Positions 30,911-38,655 of a stretch of DNA of 64,000 bases are shown here, piece after piece (position 1 is the stretch's first letter; the number at the start of each line of letters is the position of its first letter). Made by a program: the position numbers and the translations under genes. The notes beneath the pieces are model-generated. The model was not told the origin of the DNA. It made no database searches and saw only the letters and a list, made by a program, of their open reading frames with translations. Origin of the DNA: a virus; IMG/VR virus record IMGVR_UViG_3300032020_001000, positions 1 through 64,000 of that record; one strand, given 5' to 3'.

Positions 30911-32266
30911 ATGGCATTCCGGCGGGGAAAAGCGAAGGCCGAAGGACGGATAATTGGGATTCGCTTCAAGGTGAGCGACCCGAAGCCGGCCGACCTGGCG
31001 ATGCTGAAGACGCTGGCAGCGCGCTGCCGCGAGTTGCGTTATCACCTCTTTGATTGGGCAGTCGCAAACGATGGTTCCGGGCCAGAGCACCTGCGCGCCA
31101 TGTATTACGAGGCCGCCCGCTTGGCGCCCGATCTGTCGGCAGACATGAGAGGCACGATTGCCGGGGAAATACGCACGGCGATCAAGCAGTATCGCAAAGT
31201 GCAGCGCCAGGACCCGCTGGCGCGCCCCTTCGAGTTCAAGCGCGTCATCATTCCGGTCAAGGTCTCAAGCATCTATGAGTTGGCGCCAGAAGGGGCGAAT
31301 GGTTATTGGCGGCTGCGTGTCGGACTATGGGCGAGGGGCGGCACTGAAGAAACCACGGCCAGTCTCCGTCTAGCCGCGGACACTAATCGCAACGGGGATG
31401 GCTATCAATTGGCGCACTACAATGCTGCGGTGGCCTGGGGACTGGAGGCAGGCTCCTCGCCGATAGGGGACGGTAAGATTGTGCTCCAACGCGGGAAGTG
31501 GCTCTACATTCAGGCCTTATCCTTGGCTCCGGTTATGGCGGTCGAGGGCCTGCGGGTTGCGGGGGTTGATGTGGGGCGCCATCATCTGGCAGTGGTGGCG
31601 ATGCCCGAGAACGGAAAGACGGAGTTCGTGGGGCGTTACAATTGGGTGCGCGACTTGATCGCCGACCGCTGGCGGAAGACTCGTCTCTATCGTGCGGGCC
31701 TGCGGAAGCGCGCCAATGCCGAAAGCGATAGGGCGGCTGACAAGACAAAGACAATCTGTCAGCAGGTGGCGGCTCGCGTCGCGGATGTGCTCGTGCAGTG
31801 GGAGGCCACGCACGTGGCGATGGAAGACCTGACCGGCATGAGGGAGAGACTCGCGGAAAAGTTCGGCGAGGGCACCGAGGGAGCCGTCGTCAATGCGCGC
31901 TTCCCCTACTATAGATTGCAGGCGGCGATTGAGTATGCTTGCGGGAAGGTTGGGATTGCCACCGTCAAGGTGGAGGCCAAATACAGTTCGCAGACGTGTT
32001 GGCGCTGCGGAGAAAGGGGCAAGCGGGATGGGCTAGAGTTTAGATGCGACGAGTGCGGCAAGGAGCATGCTGATGCAAATGCGGCCCGCGTGATAGCTCA
32101 GCGAGGTCGCGAAGAGGTGATGGCACAGATGGATCAAGCAAGGCCAGCGGTTCCGGCTGCTGGACCCCGGGCGCCTGTACGCCCGCACGCCGACGAAGCA
32201 CAGGAGAGGCGGGAATCCTGTGCCGGTCTCGGCAATTGGCCGGAGAAAAATGAGGCTACGGTCTAG
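30911..32266 (+). CDS. TnpB/Cas12-like RuvC nuclease associated with a CRISPR-like array
   Basis: 451 aa, start ATG 30911 with AGAGGGAAG upstream. The N-terminal ~210 aa form the WED/REC-like half (RIIGIRFKV, FKRVIIPVKVSS). The C-terminal half has the full RuvC/zinc-finger set: GVDVGRHHLAVV (D220), VAMEDLTG (E305), CWRCGERG and CDECGKEH (C363, C366, C379, C382), and HADANAARV (D388). This is the TnpB/Cas12 catalytic core, apparently intact. No TnpA transposase or IS605 left end is nearby. The TAG stop is the first three bases of repeat 1 of the array, and residues 394-451 are encoded by a segment repeated at 16899. Size fits TnpB and the smallest type V-U effectors. RNA-guided DNA cleavage or binding is inferred. 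Confidence 0.92.
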   Translation: MAFRRGKAKAEGRIIGIRFKVSDPKPADLAMLKTLAARCRELRYHLFDWAVANDGSGPEHLRAMYYEAARLAPDLSADMRGTIAGEIRTAIKQYRKVQRQDPLARPFEFKRVIIPVKVSSIYELAPEGANGYWRLRVGLWARGGTEETTASLRLAADTNRNGDGYQLAHYNAAVAWGLEAGSSPIGDGKIVLQRGKWLYIQALSLAPVMAVEGLRVAGVDVGRHHLAVVAMPENGKTEFVGRYNWVRDLIADRWRKTRLYRAGLRKRANAESDRAADKTKTICQQVAARVADVLVQWEATHVAMEDLTGMRERLAEKFGEGTEGAVVNARFPYYRLQAAIEYACGKVGIATVKVEAKYSSQTCWRCGERGKRDGLEFRCDECGKEHADANAARVIAQRGREEVMAQMDQARPAVPAAGPRAPVRPHADEAQERRESCAGLGNWPEKNEATV

Positions 32267-32295
32267 TGGGGCGCGCATTCACGGCCAACTACAGG
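32091..32295 (+). ncRNA. putative guide-RNA scaffold overlapping the 3' end of the nuclease gene and repeat 1
   Basis: This segment is coding (codons 394-451) yet is the part kept at the orphan locus 16899. It can form a hairpin CCAGCGGT/GCTGCTGG with loop TCCG, in which the orphan copy has pair-preserving changes, then CGGGCG/CGCCCG with loop CCTGTA, then short GC stems, and finally the palindromic repeat 1. TnpB omegaRNAs also overlap the gene end with the guide directly 3'; here spacer 1 would occupy the guide position. Expression is not shown. Confidence 0.6.
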
Positions 32296-32427
32296 CAGGC
32301 GGCCCCTGTGCGCTCGTGCCCCTGGGGTGTAGTGGGGCGCGCATTCACGGCCAACTACAGGCGCTCGCTCGCATAGGACGCGTTCTCAACCGCTGTAGTG
32401 GGGCGCGCATTCACGGCCAACTACAGG
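32264..32427 (+). CRISPR. CRISPR-like mini-array B (3 repeats, 2 spacers)
   Basis: Three identical 32-nt repeats start at 32264, 32330 and 32396 with an exact 66-nt period; spacers are 32296-32329 and 32362-32395, 34 nt each. Including one upstream base, repeats 2 and 3 form an imperfect palindrome: GTAGT, G.A mismatch, GG/CC, G.G mismatch, CG/CG, loop CGCATTCA. Repeat 1 has C in place of the first G. No cas1/cas2 is nearby. The array is identical in sequence to array A up to the last repeat. Confidence 0.88.
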
Positions 32428-32464
32428 ACAGGGGAATAGGCAGACAGGAGAGGAGGATACGGTG

Positions 32465-32746
32465 ATGCGAGTTAACGTTGGCAGGCTTAACCCGGACGAG
32501 TTGGCGGCACTGGTGACGGCGGGCGAGCAGCGCCTCGAGGACATGCGGAGGGCGGCGTCGCGTCTGCCGGAAGCGCAGCGGAACCTCGAGGAGGCCCTCG
32601 GGGAGCGCGATCGTATCAGCGCGGAGATCCGCGCACTGCGCGCAGAGATCGAGGGGCTGCAGAATACGATCAAGCCGAAGCGGCGGCGCAAGGCGACGCC
32701 CGAGGCCGCCGCAGAGGCCCCGGATGATGCCATTGCCGCCGAATGA
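32465..32746 (+). CDS. coiled-coil protein, paralog of 25147, 93 aa
   Basis: ATG 32465 with GAGAGGAGG upstream; first gene after array B. Coiled coil (LVTAGEQRLEDMRRAASRL) then PKRRRKATPEA. Paralogous to 25147. Unknown function. Confidence 0.65.
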   Translation: MRVNVGRLNPDELAALVTAGEQRLEDMRRAASRLPEAQRNLEEALGERDRISAEIRALRAEIEGLQNTIKPKRRRKATPEAAAEAPDDAIAAE

Positions 32747-32768
32747 GCCCGTTCGGGGAGGGCAGAGC

Positions 32769-32963
32769 ATGGCATCGAGCGAGAAGGAGTGGCCGTCCGG
32801 CTACTGCGTGAGCGTGCCGCTGTACACGGCGGTGACGCGCGCGCTGATCCGCGACCGCGGAGATCGGCTCATAGACCAGGCGGGTCACAATGAGCTGATT
32901 CGCCTGCTGGCCGAGGTGCAAGAGTTCTTCGATGGACTGCCTCGCGCCGGGAGGGCAAGATGA
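32769..32963 (+). CDS. small protein, 64 aa
   Basis: ATG 32769 with GGGGAGGG upstream. Helical; ends GLPRAGRAR. Overlaps the small conserved frame at 32960 (ATGA). Unknown. Confidence 0.55.
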   Translation: MASSEKEWPSGYCVSVPLYTAVTRALIRDRGDRLIDQAGHNELIRLLAEVQEFFDGLPRAGRAR

Positions 32964-33094
32964 ATGTTGGGCGGCGGGTAGTGTATGCGTTGGCGATTGG
33001 CGCATGCCTCCATCGGCGCCGGAAGAAGCCGCCGGGCGAGTACGGTGCCGCTTCCTGCCCGCCGCCCCATGTCCGGGAAAGGAGTCAATCGTGA
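32960..33094 (+). CDS. small basic protein, paralog of 25032, 44 aa
   Basis: ATG 32960 overlaps the previous stop. MNVGRRVVYALAIGACLHRR with PPGEYGA and CPPP. Related to 25032 and, at its ends (MNVGRR ... CPPPP), to 44477. The block is bounded by inverted GGGCGGCGGG/CCCGCCGCCC. Unknown function; conserved reading frame supports translation. Confidence 0.5.
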   Translation: MNVGRRVVYALAIGACLHRRRKKPPGEYGAASCPPPHVRERSQS

Positions 33095-33291
33095 GTGAGC
33101 GCCACACGGAGTCTGAACTGCGGGGGATGATCACCGCCCGCCAGAACGAGATCGAGGAGATCATGTACCGGTGCGAGCGGTCGGGGTTTCCCCAGGCCGC
33201 AGAAGAACTGCAGGATGCCATGGTTGACCTGACGGCGGCGAAGCATGCCCTGGTGCGCGAGGCGAAGGCGCGGGAGGTCCAGGGGGAATGA
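33091..33291 (+). CDS. small helical protein, 66 aa
   Basis: GTG 33091 (GTGA overlap) with GGAAAGGAG upstream. SELRGMITARQNEIEEIMYR and TAAKHALVREAKAREV form two helices. Coupled to the radical-SAM gene that follows. Unknown. Confidence 0.6.
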   Translation: MSERHTESELRGMITARQNEIEEIMYRCERSGFPQAAEELQDAMVDLTAAKHALVREAKAREVQGE

Positions 33292-34286
33292 CCCGTCGCA
33301 TCGGGCGCTTTCAGTCCAAGCCGGGCATAGTCTGCGCTGGGTTCTGGCGCTTGCCCTACATTGCTGCATGCCCGCATCAGTGCGCCTACTGCTACCTCGC
33401 GGGGACATACTGGCGCGGCCTCCCGCGGGATTTGACCGAGGCCGATCTGCCGGAGATGCAGCATGAAGTAGAGCGCTGGATGGAACGCACACGCTGCGAG
33501 GTCTGCGATGGCAGCGGCGAGTGGTGTCGGGCCTGTGATGCGCCCAGTCATGGCCCGGTGCAGGATGATGCAACGGGGGGACCCTGTCCAGTCTGCAAGG
33601 GCACCGGCGGAGCGATCCTCAACGCCGGCGAGCTGTCTGATTCCTTCGCCCCGGCGATCTCGGCGGAGCTGAGCCTGCGTCTCATCGAGATGTTCCGGGC
33701 TCAGGATAGGCACACGCTGCTGCTGCTCACCAAGGCCCTGCCGCATAGAGTGCTTCGCAAGACCGAGCCGACGCCGCAGGTAATCCTGAGCTTCTCGCTG
33801 GGCCAGCAGCGGTTCTGCGGCCAACCGCTTGCGGGGCGCGGCCCCACCGGCGAGGCTCTGATTGCGGCGGCGGGGGAGCTGCGCGCGATGGGATGGCGGG
33901 TTCGGCTGCGGATCGATCCCATCATCGACCGCCAAGGCCCGGAGCAGATCGAGCGGCTGCTGGAGAAGACACCTGGGCCGTGGGAGCGGATCACGCTCGG
34001 CTCGTTGAGATTCACCGAGGCGACCCACCGCCTGATGGTTCTCGGCACGCCCCTGCAGCATGCCTTGGCCGGGCACCTAGTAGCCCGGATGGAGCCGGAC
34101 TTTGGCCACCATCCGTGGCGGCTGGGCACGCATGAGCGGGTGCGGCTCTACCGCGACATCCGGGAGCGCCTGGCCGGCTGCACGGATTCCTGGGCGCTGT
34201 GCAAGGAGACGCCTGACATCTGGCGCCTGACCTTTGGCGCGGACTGGCCCGGGCATGAGTCGGTGCGGTGTAACTGTACGCCGTAG
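33288..34286 (+). CDS. radical SAM protein related to spore photoproduct lyase, with zinc-finger insert
   Basis: 332 aa, ATGA overlap. CPHQCAYCYLAG (C28, C32, C35) is the CxxxCxxC iron-sulfur motif with the following Tyr typical of the SplB group. At ~79-125 an insert has CEVCDGSGEWCRACD and CPVCKGTGG, a DnaJ-like zinc-finger pattern. The rest fits a TIM-barrel (LLLLTKALPHRVL, VILSFSLGQQRF, RIDPIID). SplB-like enzymes reverse thymine photoproducts in DNA or do related chemistry on nucleic acids. The phage substrate is unknown; DNA repair or tRNA/DNA modification are the main options. Confidence 0.8.
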   Translation: MTRRIGRFQSKPGIVCAGFWRLPYIAACPHQCAYCYLAGTYWRGLPRDLTEADLPEMQHEVERWMERTRCEVCDGSGEWCRACDAPSHGPVQDDATGGPCPVCKGTGGAILNAGELSDSFAPAISAELSLRLIEMFRAQDRHTLLLLTKALPHRVLRKTEPTPQVILSFSLGQQRFCGQPLAGRGPTGEALIAAAGELRAMGWRVRLRIDPIIDRQGPEQIERLLEKTPGPWERITLGSLRFTEATHRLMVLGTPLQHALAGHLVARMEPDFGHHPWRLGTHERVRLYRDIRERLAGCTDSWALCKETPDIWRLTFGADWPGHESVRCNCTP

Positions 34287-34335
34287 GAAGCGGCCGACAT
34301 CACCGCCATCCATGACAACACGAGGAGGCGACCGA

Positions 34336-35976
34336 GTGACCGACCAGACGGCTATTACCTACGTCGAGGCGCGGAGCCTGCATGAGTCCGCGACCAACCC
34401 GCGCCGGCACTTCGACGAGCGCGGGCTCGAGGAGCTCGCGGCCAGCATCCGCGAGCAGGGCATCATCAACGCGCTGCTGGTGCGCCCCATTCGTGACGAC
34501 CGCGGCGAGCAGGTGATGGAGCGCGGGCCCAAGGATGATCGCAAGCCTCGGCCATCATACGAGGTGATCTGCGGCGCCCGCCGGCTGCGGGCCGCCCGGG
34601 CGGCGGGGCTGGAGTCCATCCCGATCGTGATCCGCGACCTCAACGACGCCCAGGCGCTGGAAACACAGGTCGTGGAGAACCTGCAGCGCGAGGACGTGCA
34701 TCCCCTGGACGAGGCCCATGGTTTCCGCGCGCTCATGGAGAGCTGCCGCTACGACGTCACGGCGGTGGCAGCCAAGGTTGGGCGCTCGCAGTCCTACATC
34801 TACCAGCGCCTCAAACTGTGCGAACTCATCGAGCCGGTGCAGACCGCGCTGTGGGAGGAAAAGATCACCGCCGCCCATGCCATCCTGATCGCCCGCCTCC
34901 AGCCCCACGATCAGGCCGAGGCGCTGAAGCAGGCCACGCCCCGTTATCTCCAGGGCGACCATGTCAGCGCCGCTCATCTCGACGACTGGATTAGAAGCAA
35001 CATCCTGCTCGACCTGCACGCCGCGCCATTCGCCAAGGCGGATGCGCCGGACCTGGTGCCATCCGCGAGCGTTTGCAAAGATTGCAAAAAGCGGACGGGG
35101 TACACGCCGGCGCTGTGGAGTGACCTGGCGAAGCGGGACCTGTGCGCCGACCGTGCCTGCTACCACGCGAAGACCACCGCCCACGTCGAGCGCGCACTCG
35201 CGGCGGCGAAGACGAAGGGCGAGCGGCTGCTGCGGCTCAGCAGGCATTATGGGGCGACGGATAAGGGCATCCTCTCGCGCAATGACTACTCCCAGCTAAA
35301 ATCCGGCCTCAAGCATTGTGAAGCGGCGGGCAAGGGCATCATCGTCGGCGGCGAGGACGACCTGGGGCAGATCATCACCGTGTGCCCGCGCTCCTCGAAG
35401 TGCAAAGAGCACTGGGGATCGAGTTCGTCGGCGCGCGCGCCGTCTGAGATCGCGGCGGAGAAGAAGCGCAAGGAGGCGAAGCGCGCCGCCCAGCGCGCGG
35501 GCCAACTGGTGCTCGAGCGGATCATGGAACGCGCGCGGGCGGAACCATTCGGCGCGCCGGCGATGCGGCTGCTTTATGCCGCCCAGACGCGGCACCTGGA
35601 TCATAACGCGGCGAAACGCATGAGCGAGCAGCTCGGGCTGGAGCCGTCGAAGAACAACTGGGGCGGTACCGATTATCGAGGGGCAATCGTCAGCGTTTTC
35701 GATAATGAAGGGTCGCCCGAAAAGATCGCAACCGCGACCATCGAGTTGGCGCTGCAGGCGGAACTGGCAAGCGATCTCAACAACCACCAATTCGACGGCA
35801 AGTACGAGCACCTGCGGCAGCGCGGAAAAGACTGGGGCGTCAATGTCGCCGGCGCCGAGCGCCAGGTGGCGGCCGAGGAAAAGCAGCGCGCGGACGCGGC
35901 GGCCGCCCGGGCCAAGAAGCCGGCGCCCACCGGGAAGAAGCAAGCCAAGGCTAAGGGCAAGGCCGAGGGCAAATGA
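34336..35976 (+). CDS. ParB-like protein, large (546 aa)
   Basis: GTG 34336 with GAGGAGGCG upstream; the ATG at 34234 lies inside the previous gene. ParB/Srx domain at ~20-110 (NPRRHFDERGLEELAASIRE, CGARRLRAARAAGLESIP, VVENLQREDVHPLDEA) carries the GxRRxxA and ENxQRE nucleotide-binding motifs. A helix-turn-helix follows (VTAVAAKVGRSQSYIYQRL). A Cys cluster (CKDCKKRT) and a Lys-rich tail end the protein. No ParA is adjacent; a HerA-like ATPase is. It could serve plasmid-like partition or transcription control. Confidence 0.88.
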   Translation: MTDQTAITYVEARSLHESATNPRRHFDERGLEELAASIREQGIINALLVRPIRDDRGEQVMERGPKDDRKPRPSYEVICGARRLRAARAAGLESIPIVIRDLNDAQALETQVVENLQREDVHPLDEAHGFRALMESCRYDVTAVAAKVGRSQSYIYQRLKLCELIEPVQTALWEEKITAAHAILIARLQPHDQAEALKQATPRYLQGDHVSAAHLDDWIRSNILLDLHAAPFAKADAPDLVPSASVCKDCKKRTGYTPALWSDLAKRDLCADRACYHAKTTAHVERALAAAKTKGERLLRLSRHYGATDKGILSRNDYSQLKSGLKHCEAAGKGIIVGGEDDLGQIITVCPRSSKCKEHWGSSSSARAPSEIAAEKKRKEAKRAAQRAGQLVLERIMERARAEPFGAPAMRLLYAAQTRHLDHNAAKRMSEQLGLEPSKNNWGGTDYRGAIVSVFDNEGSPEKIATATIELALQAELASDLNNHQFDGKYEHLRQRGKDWGVNVAGAERQVAAEEKQRADAAAARAKKPAPTGKKQAKAKGKAEGK

Positions 35977-37772
35977 GAAGCAGCCCGCGAATCGAGTTGG
36001 GCCGCACAGTCGAGGATGCCCGGCCATTCTATCTCGACATGGAGACCCTCCTTCCGACGCGCCTGCTGCTGCAGGCGACGAGCGGCGGGGGCAAGTCATG
36101 GGCACTCCGCCGCATCCTGGAACAATCCCACGGGAGCATTCAGCAGATCGTGATTGACCCCGAGGGCGAGTTCCCCAGCCTGCGCGAGAAGTATGACTAT
36201 GTCCTGGTGGGCAAGGGCGGCGACATTGCGGCCGAGCCGCGGTTGGCAGAGATGCTGGCGCATCGGCTGCTCGAGTTGGGCGTCAGCGCCGTCTGCGATC
36301 TCTACGAGATGCGCGCCCGCGAGCGGCCGCACTTTGTGAAGGTTTTCCTCGAGGGCTTGATCAACGCACCGCGCAAACTTTGGCATCCGGTTCTGATCGT
36401 TGTCGATGAGGCACATGCGTACTGCCCTGAAAAGGCCGACTCCGAATCAACCGATGCAGTATGCGACCTCTGCACGCGCGGACGCAAGCGCGGCTTCTGC
36501 GCGATCCTGGCAACGCAGCGACTGAGCAACCTGAACAAGCAGGCGGCCGCGCAATGCTTTAACGTCATGGTCGGCCCGACCAGCCTGGACATTGATCGCA
36601 AGCGCGCGGTCGAGGCCCTGGGTCTGAGCGGCGCCGAGCAGAAGCGCGTCCAGAACCTGCTGATGACGCGCGAGCCGGGCGAGTTCTACTGCATCGGTCG
36701 GGCGATGTCCAAGTCGCTCGCGTTGGTGAAGGTCGGCGGCGTGCAGACACATCACCCGGAGATCGCGCGGGGTGCTCGAGCGGTGCAAGGGCCTCCCCCA
36801 CCCCCGGAACGGGTCAAGGCTATGCTGGCGAAGCTGGCCGACCTGCCGCGGGCCGCAGAAGAAGACATTCAAGAGCGCGCCGGTTTACAGCGCCGGGTGC
36901 GCGAGTTGACCGGCGAGTTGGCGGCGGCGAAGCGGGTGGCACCGGGGCGGATAGATGACAAGCAAGAATTGGAGCTGCGCGCCGAGGTGCGCGCGGCCAA
37001 GGGGGCGCTGGCCGGCGCGGAGGTTCTGCACCGGCAGCGGATTGCGGAGGCGCGCAAGGCCGGCGACGAACTCAAGGGCATACTGAGCCGCGTGGCAGAT
37101 CTGGCGGCGAAAGCGGCTGCGATCACGTTGCCAGACCCCGCGGTGAGCCTGATCGAATGGGACAAAGCCGCAGGCGGGGCAGGTGGGCCGCCGATCGTCG
37201 GGACGCAACCTCCAGAACCTAGCATGCGAAGGCTGGATGGACGCCGGCGAGTTCCCGGCCCCCCGCCCGCAGGCCTTGATACCGCAGAGCCGTTGCTGCG
37301 CGCCGGTGCGCTGCGGATGCTGCGCACCCTTGCGCAGCACCACCCGATGGTTATGACGCGCAGCCAGCTCGGCACGCTCAGCGGCTTCACCCCGAGCGGC
37401 GAGACATTCGGTACCTACCTCGGCGACCTGCGTCGTGGCGGGTACATCGCTCTGGAAGGCCGCGAAGTAGAGATTACCGAGGCCGGCCTTGAACGCGCGG
37501 GCCGCGTACCGCCCACGCCGACCACGCTCGATGAACGGCTCGATGTCTGGCGGGGGGCCCTCCGCGCCGGCGAGCGGAAGATGCTCGATATCCTGGTCGA
37601 AGTTTACCCCGATACCCTCAGTCGCCAGGACCTCGCGGAGCGCACGGGTTTCGAGGCCAGCGGCGGCACATTCGGCACCTACCTCGGCGTGCTGCGGCGC
37701 AACGGACTGATCGAGGTGCGCGGCCCGGAAGTGCGCGCATCAGACACGCTGTTCATGGGGGACGGAGCATGA
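35973..37772 (+). CDS. HerA/FtsK-type DNA-translocating ATPase with winged-helix tail
   Basis: 599 aa, ATGA overlap with parB. ATSGGGKSW (Walker A, ~36-44), VIDPEGEF, IVVDEAHAYCPE (Walker B, ~139-150), and ILATQRLSNLNK (sensor-type) match HerA/VirB4-like ATPases. Residues ~300-345 are a coiled coil. The C-terminus has two tandem winged-helix repeats, each with 'SGFTPSGETFGTYLGDLRR' or 'TGFEASGGTFGTYLGVLRR'. The next gene encodes a predicted nuclease, resembling HerA-nuclease pairs of DNA end resection or defence. Confidence 0.85.
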   Translation: MRSSPRIELGRTVEDARPFYLDMETLLPTRLLLQATSGGGKSWALRRILEQSHGSIQQIVIDPEGEFPSLREKYDYVLVGKGGDIAAEPRLAEMLAHRLLELGVSAVCDLYEMRARERPHFVKVFLEGLINAPRKLWHPVLIVVDEAHAYCPEKADSESTDAVCDLCTRGRKRGFCAILATQRLSNLNKQAAAQCFNVMVGPTSLDIDRKRAVEALGLSGAEQKRVQNLLMTREPGEFYCIGRAMSKSLALVKVGGVQTHHPEIARGARAVQGPPPPPERVKAMLAKLADLPRAAEEDIQERAGLQRRVRELTGELAAAKRVAPGRIDDKQELELRAEVRAAKGALAGAEVLHRQRIAEARKAGDELKGILSRVADLAAKAAAITLPDPAVSLIEWDKAAGGAGGPPIVGTQPPEPSMRRLDGRRRVPGPPPAGLDTAEPLLRAGALRMLRTLAQHHPMVMTRSQLGTLSGFTPSGETFGTYLGDLRRGGYIALEGREVEITEAGLERAGRVPPTPTTLDERLDVWRGALRAGERKMLDILVEVYPDTLSRQDLAERTGFEASGGTFGTYLGVLRRNGLIEVRGPEVRASDTLFMGDGA

Positions 37773-38452
37773 GGTGCTGGCCGGAAAATGAAGAACAACT
37801 CGCCGCCCCTATCCTGCCGTGGCTGGAGCAGCAGCACTGGGACGTGTACCAGGAAGTTCAGATCCTAGCCTACGAGAGTGTTGCCGACATCGTGGCAATC
37901 CAGGGGCCCCTCATCTGGGTCATCGAGGTAAAGCGCAGCCTCGGGTTCCGGGTATGCGAGCAGGCGATTCGATGGCAGCAGATAGCCCACCTCGTCTCGG
38001 TGGCGGTGCCGGCCACCGAGCGGGGCGGCCGCGGGCCATTCGTCACCCACATGCTCCATCATATCGGCCTCGGAGTTATCACGGCGCGAGAGCATGGCAG
38101 TCCACACGAGTTGCTGTCGGCGCGTCTGTGTCGGCGCACCGTGCCGGTGCTGACCGCCCGCCTGCGCAAAGCCTGCACCGAGGAGCGCAAGCACTTCGCG
38201 CGGGCCGGCAATGCGGAAGGCTTGCGCTACACGCCTTTTAGCGCCACCTGTCGAGCCGTGCTGGACTATGCGACGAAGCATCCCGGTGCCACCCTCAAGG
38301 AGGTGGTGGAGGGGATTGACCATCACTACCGCAGCGACACGACGGCGCGATCCTGCCTGGCCCAGTGGATTCGGGCTGGCAAGGTGCGCGGAGTAGTGGC
38401 GCGGCACGAGGGCCGGCTAATGCGGGTCTATGTGGCCCAGGAGAACACGTGA
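37769..38452 (+). CDS. predicted PD-(D/E)XK nuclease coupled to the HerA-like ATPase
   Basis: 227 aa, ATGA overlap. ADIVAIQGPLIWVIEVKRS gives the D ... ExK signature of restriction-like nucleases (~40-58). The C-terminal ~80 aa form a winged-helix-like domain (GATLKEVVEGIDHHYRS, AQWIRAGKVRGVV). Tight coupling suggests a complex with the ATPase. It could be a recombination nuclease alongside SbcCD. Confidence 0.75.
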   Translation: MRCWPENEEQLAAPILPWLEQQHWDVYQEVQILAYESVADIVAIQGPLIWVIEVKRSLGFRVCEQAIRWQQIAHLVSVAVPATERGGRGPFVTHMLHHIGLGVITAREHGSPHELLSARLCRRTVPVLTARLRKACTEERKHFARAGNAEGLRYTPFSATCRAVLDYATKHPGATLKEVVEGIDHHYRSDTTARSCLAQWIRAGKVRGVVARHEGRLMRVYVAQENT

Positions 38453-38655
38453 TCGCTAATGACCAGAGAGTGATGCGTTGCGGCAGCGGCTGGCCAACGG
38501 AAACCGGTAGATGCCTTCTGCGGGAGGGAGACATGTGTCGCAAGTGGCTGAGGATTGGTCGCCGCAGCAGCGATGGCGCGGTCTGCCTGCTGTCTCCAGG
38601 GGAGGTACGGGCGGTGCTGGCCTTCGCCGATGCCTACCGGAAAGGAGCGGACTAA
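38449..38655 (+). CDS. small protein, 68 aa
   Basis: GTG 38449 overlaps the previous stop; an internal ATG 38533 behind GGGAGGGAG could give a shorter product. Contains LLSPGEVRAVLAFADAYRKG. Unknown. Confidence 0.5.
   Translation: MIANDQRVMRCGSGWPTETGRCLLREGDMCRKWLRIGRRSSDGAVCLLSPGEVRAVLAFADAYRKGAD

Noticed and set aside
30911-32266. Ordinary IS200/IS605 insertion carrying tnpB
   Set aside because: No TnpA, no left-end hairpin and no IS boundary pattern are seen; the gene end is instead joined to a regular repeat-spacer array that also exists alone at 17 kb.
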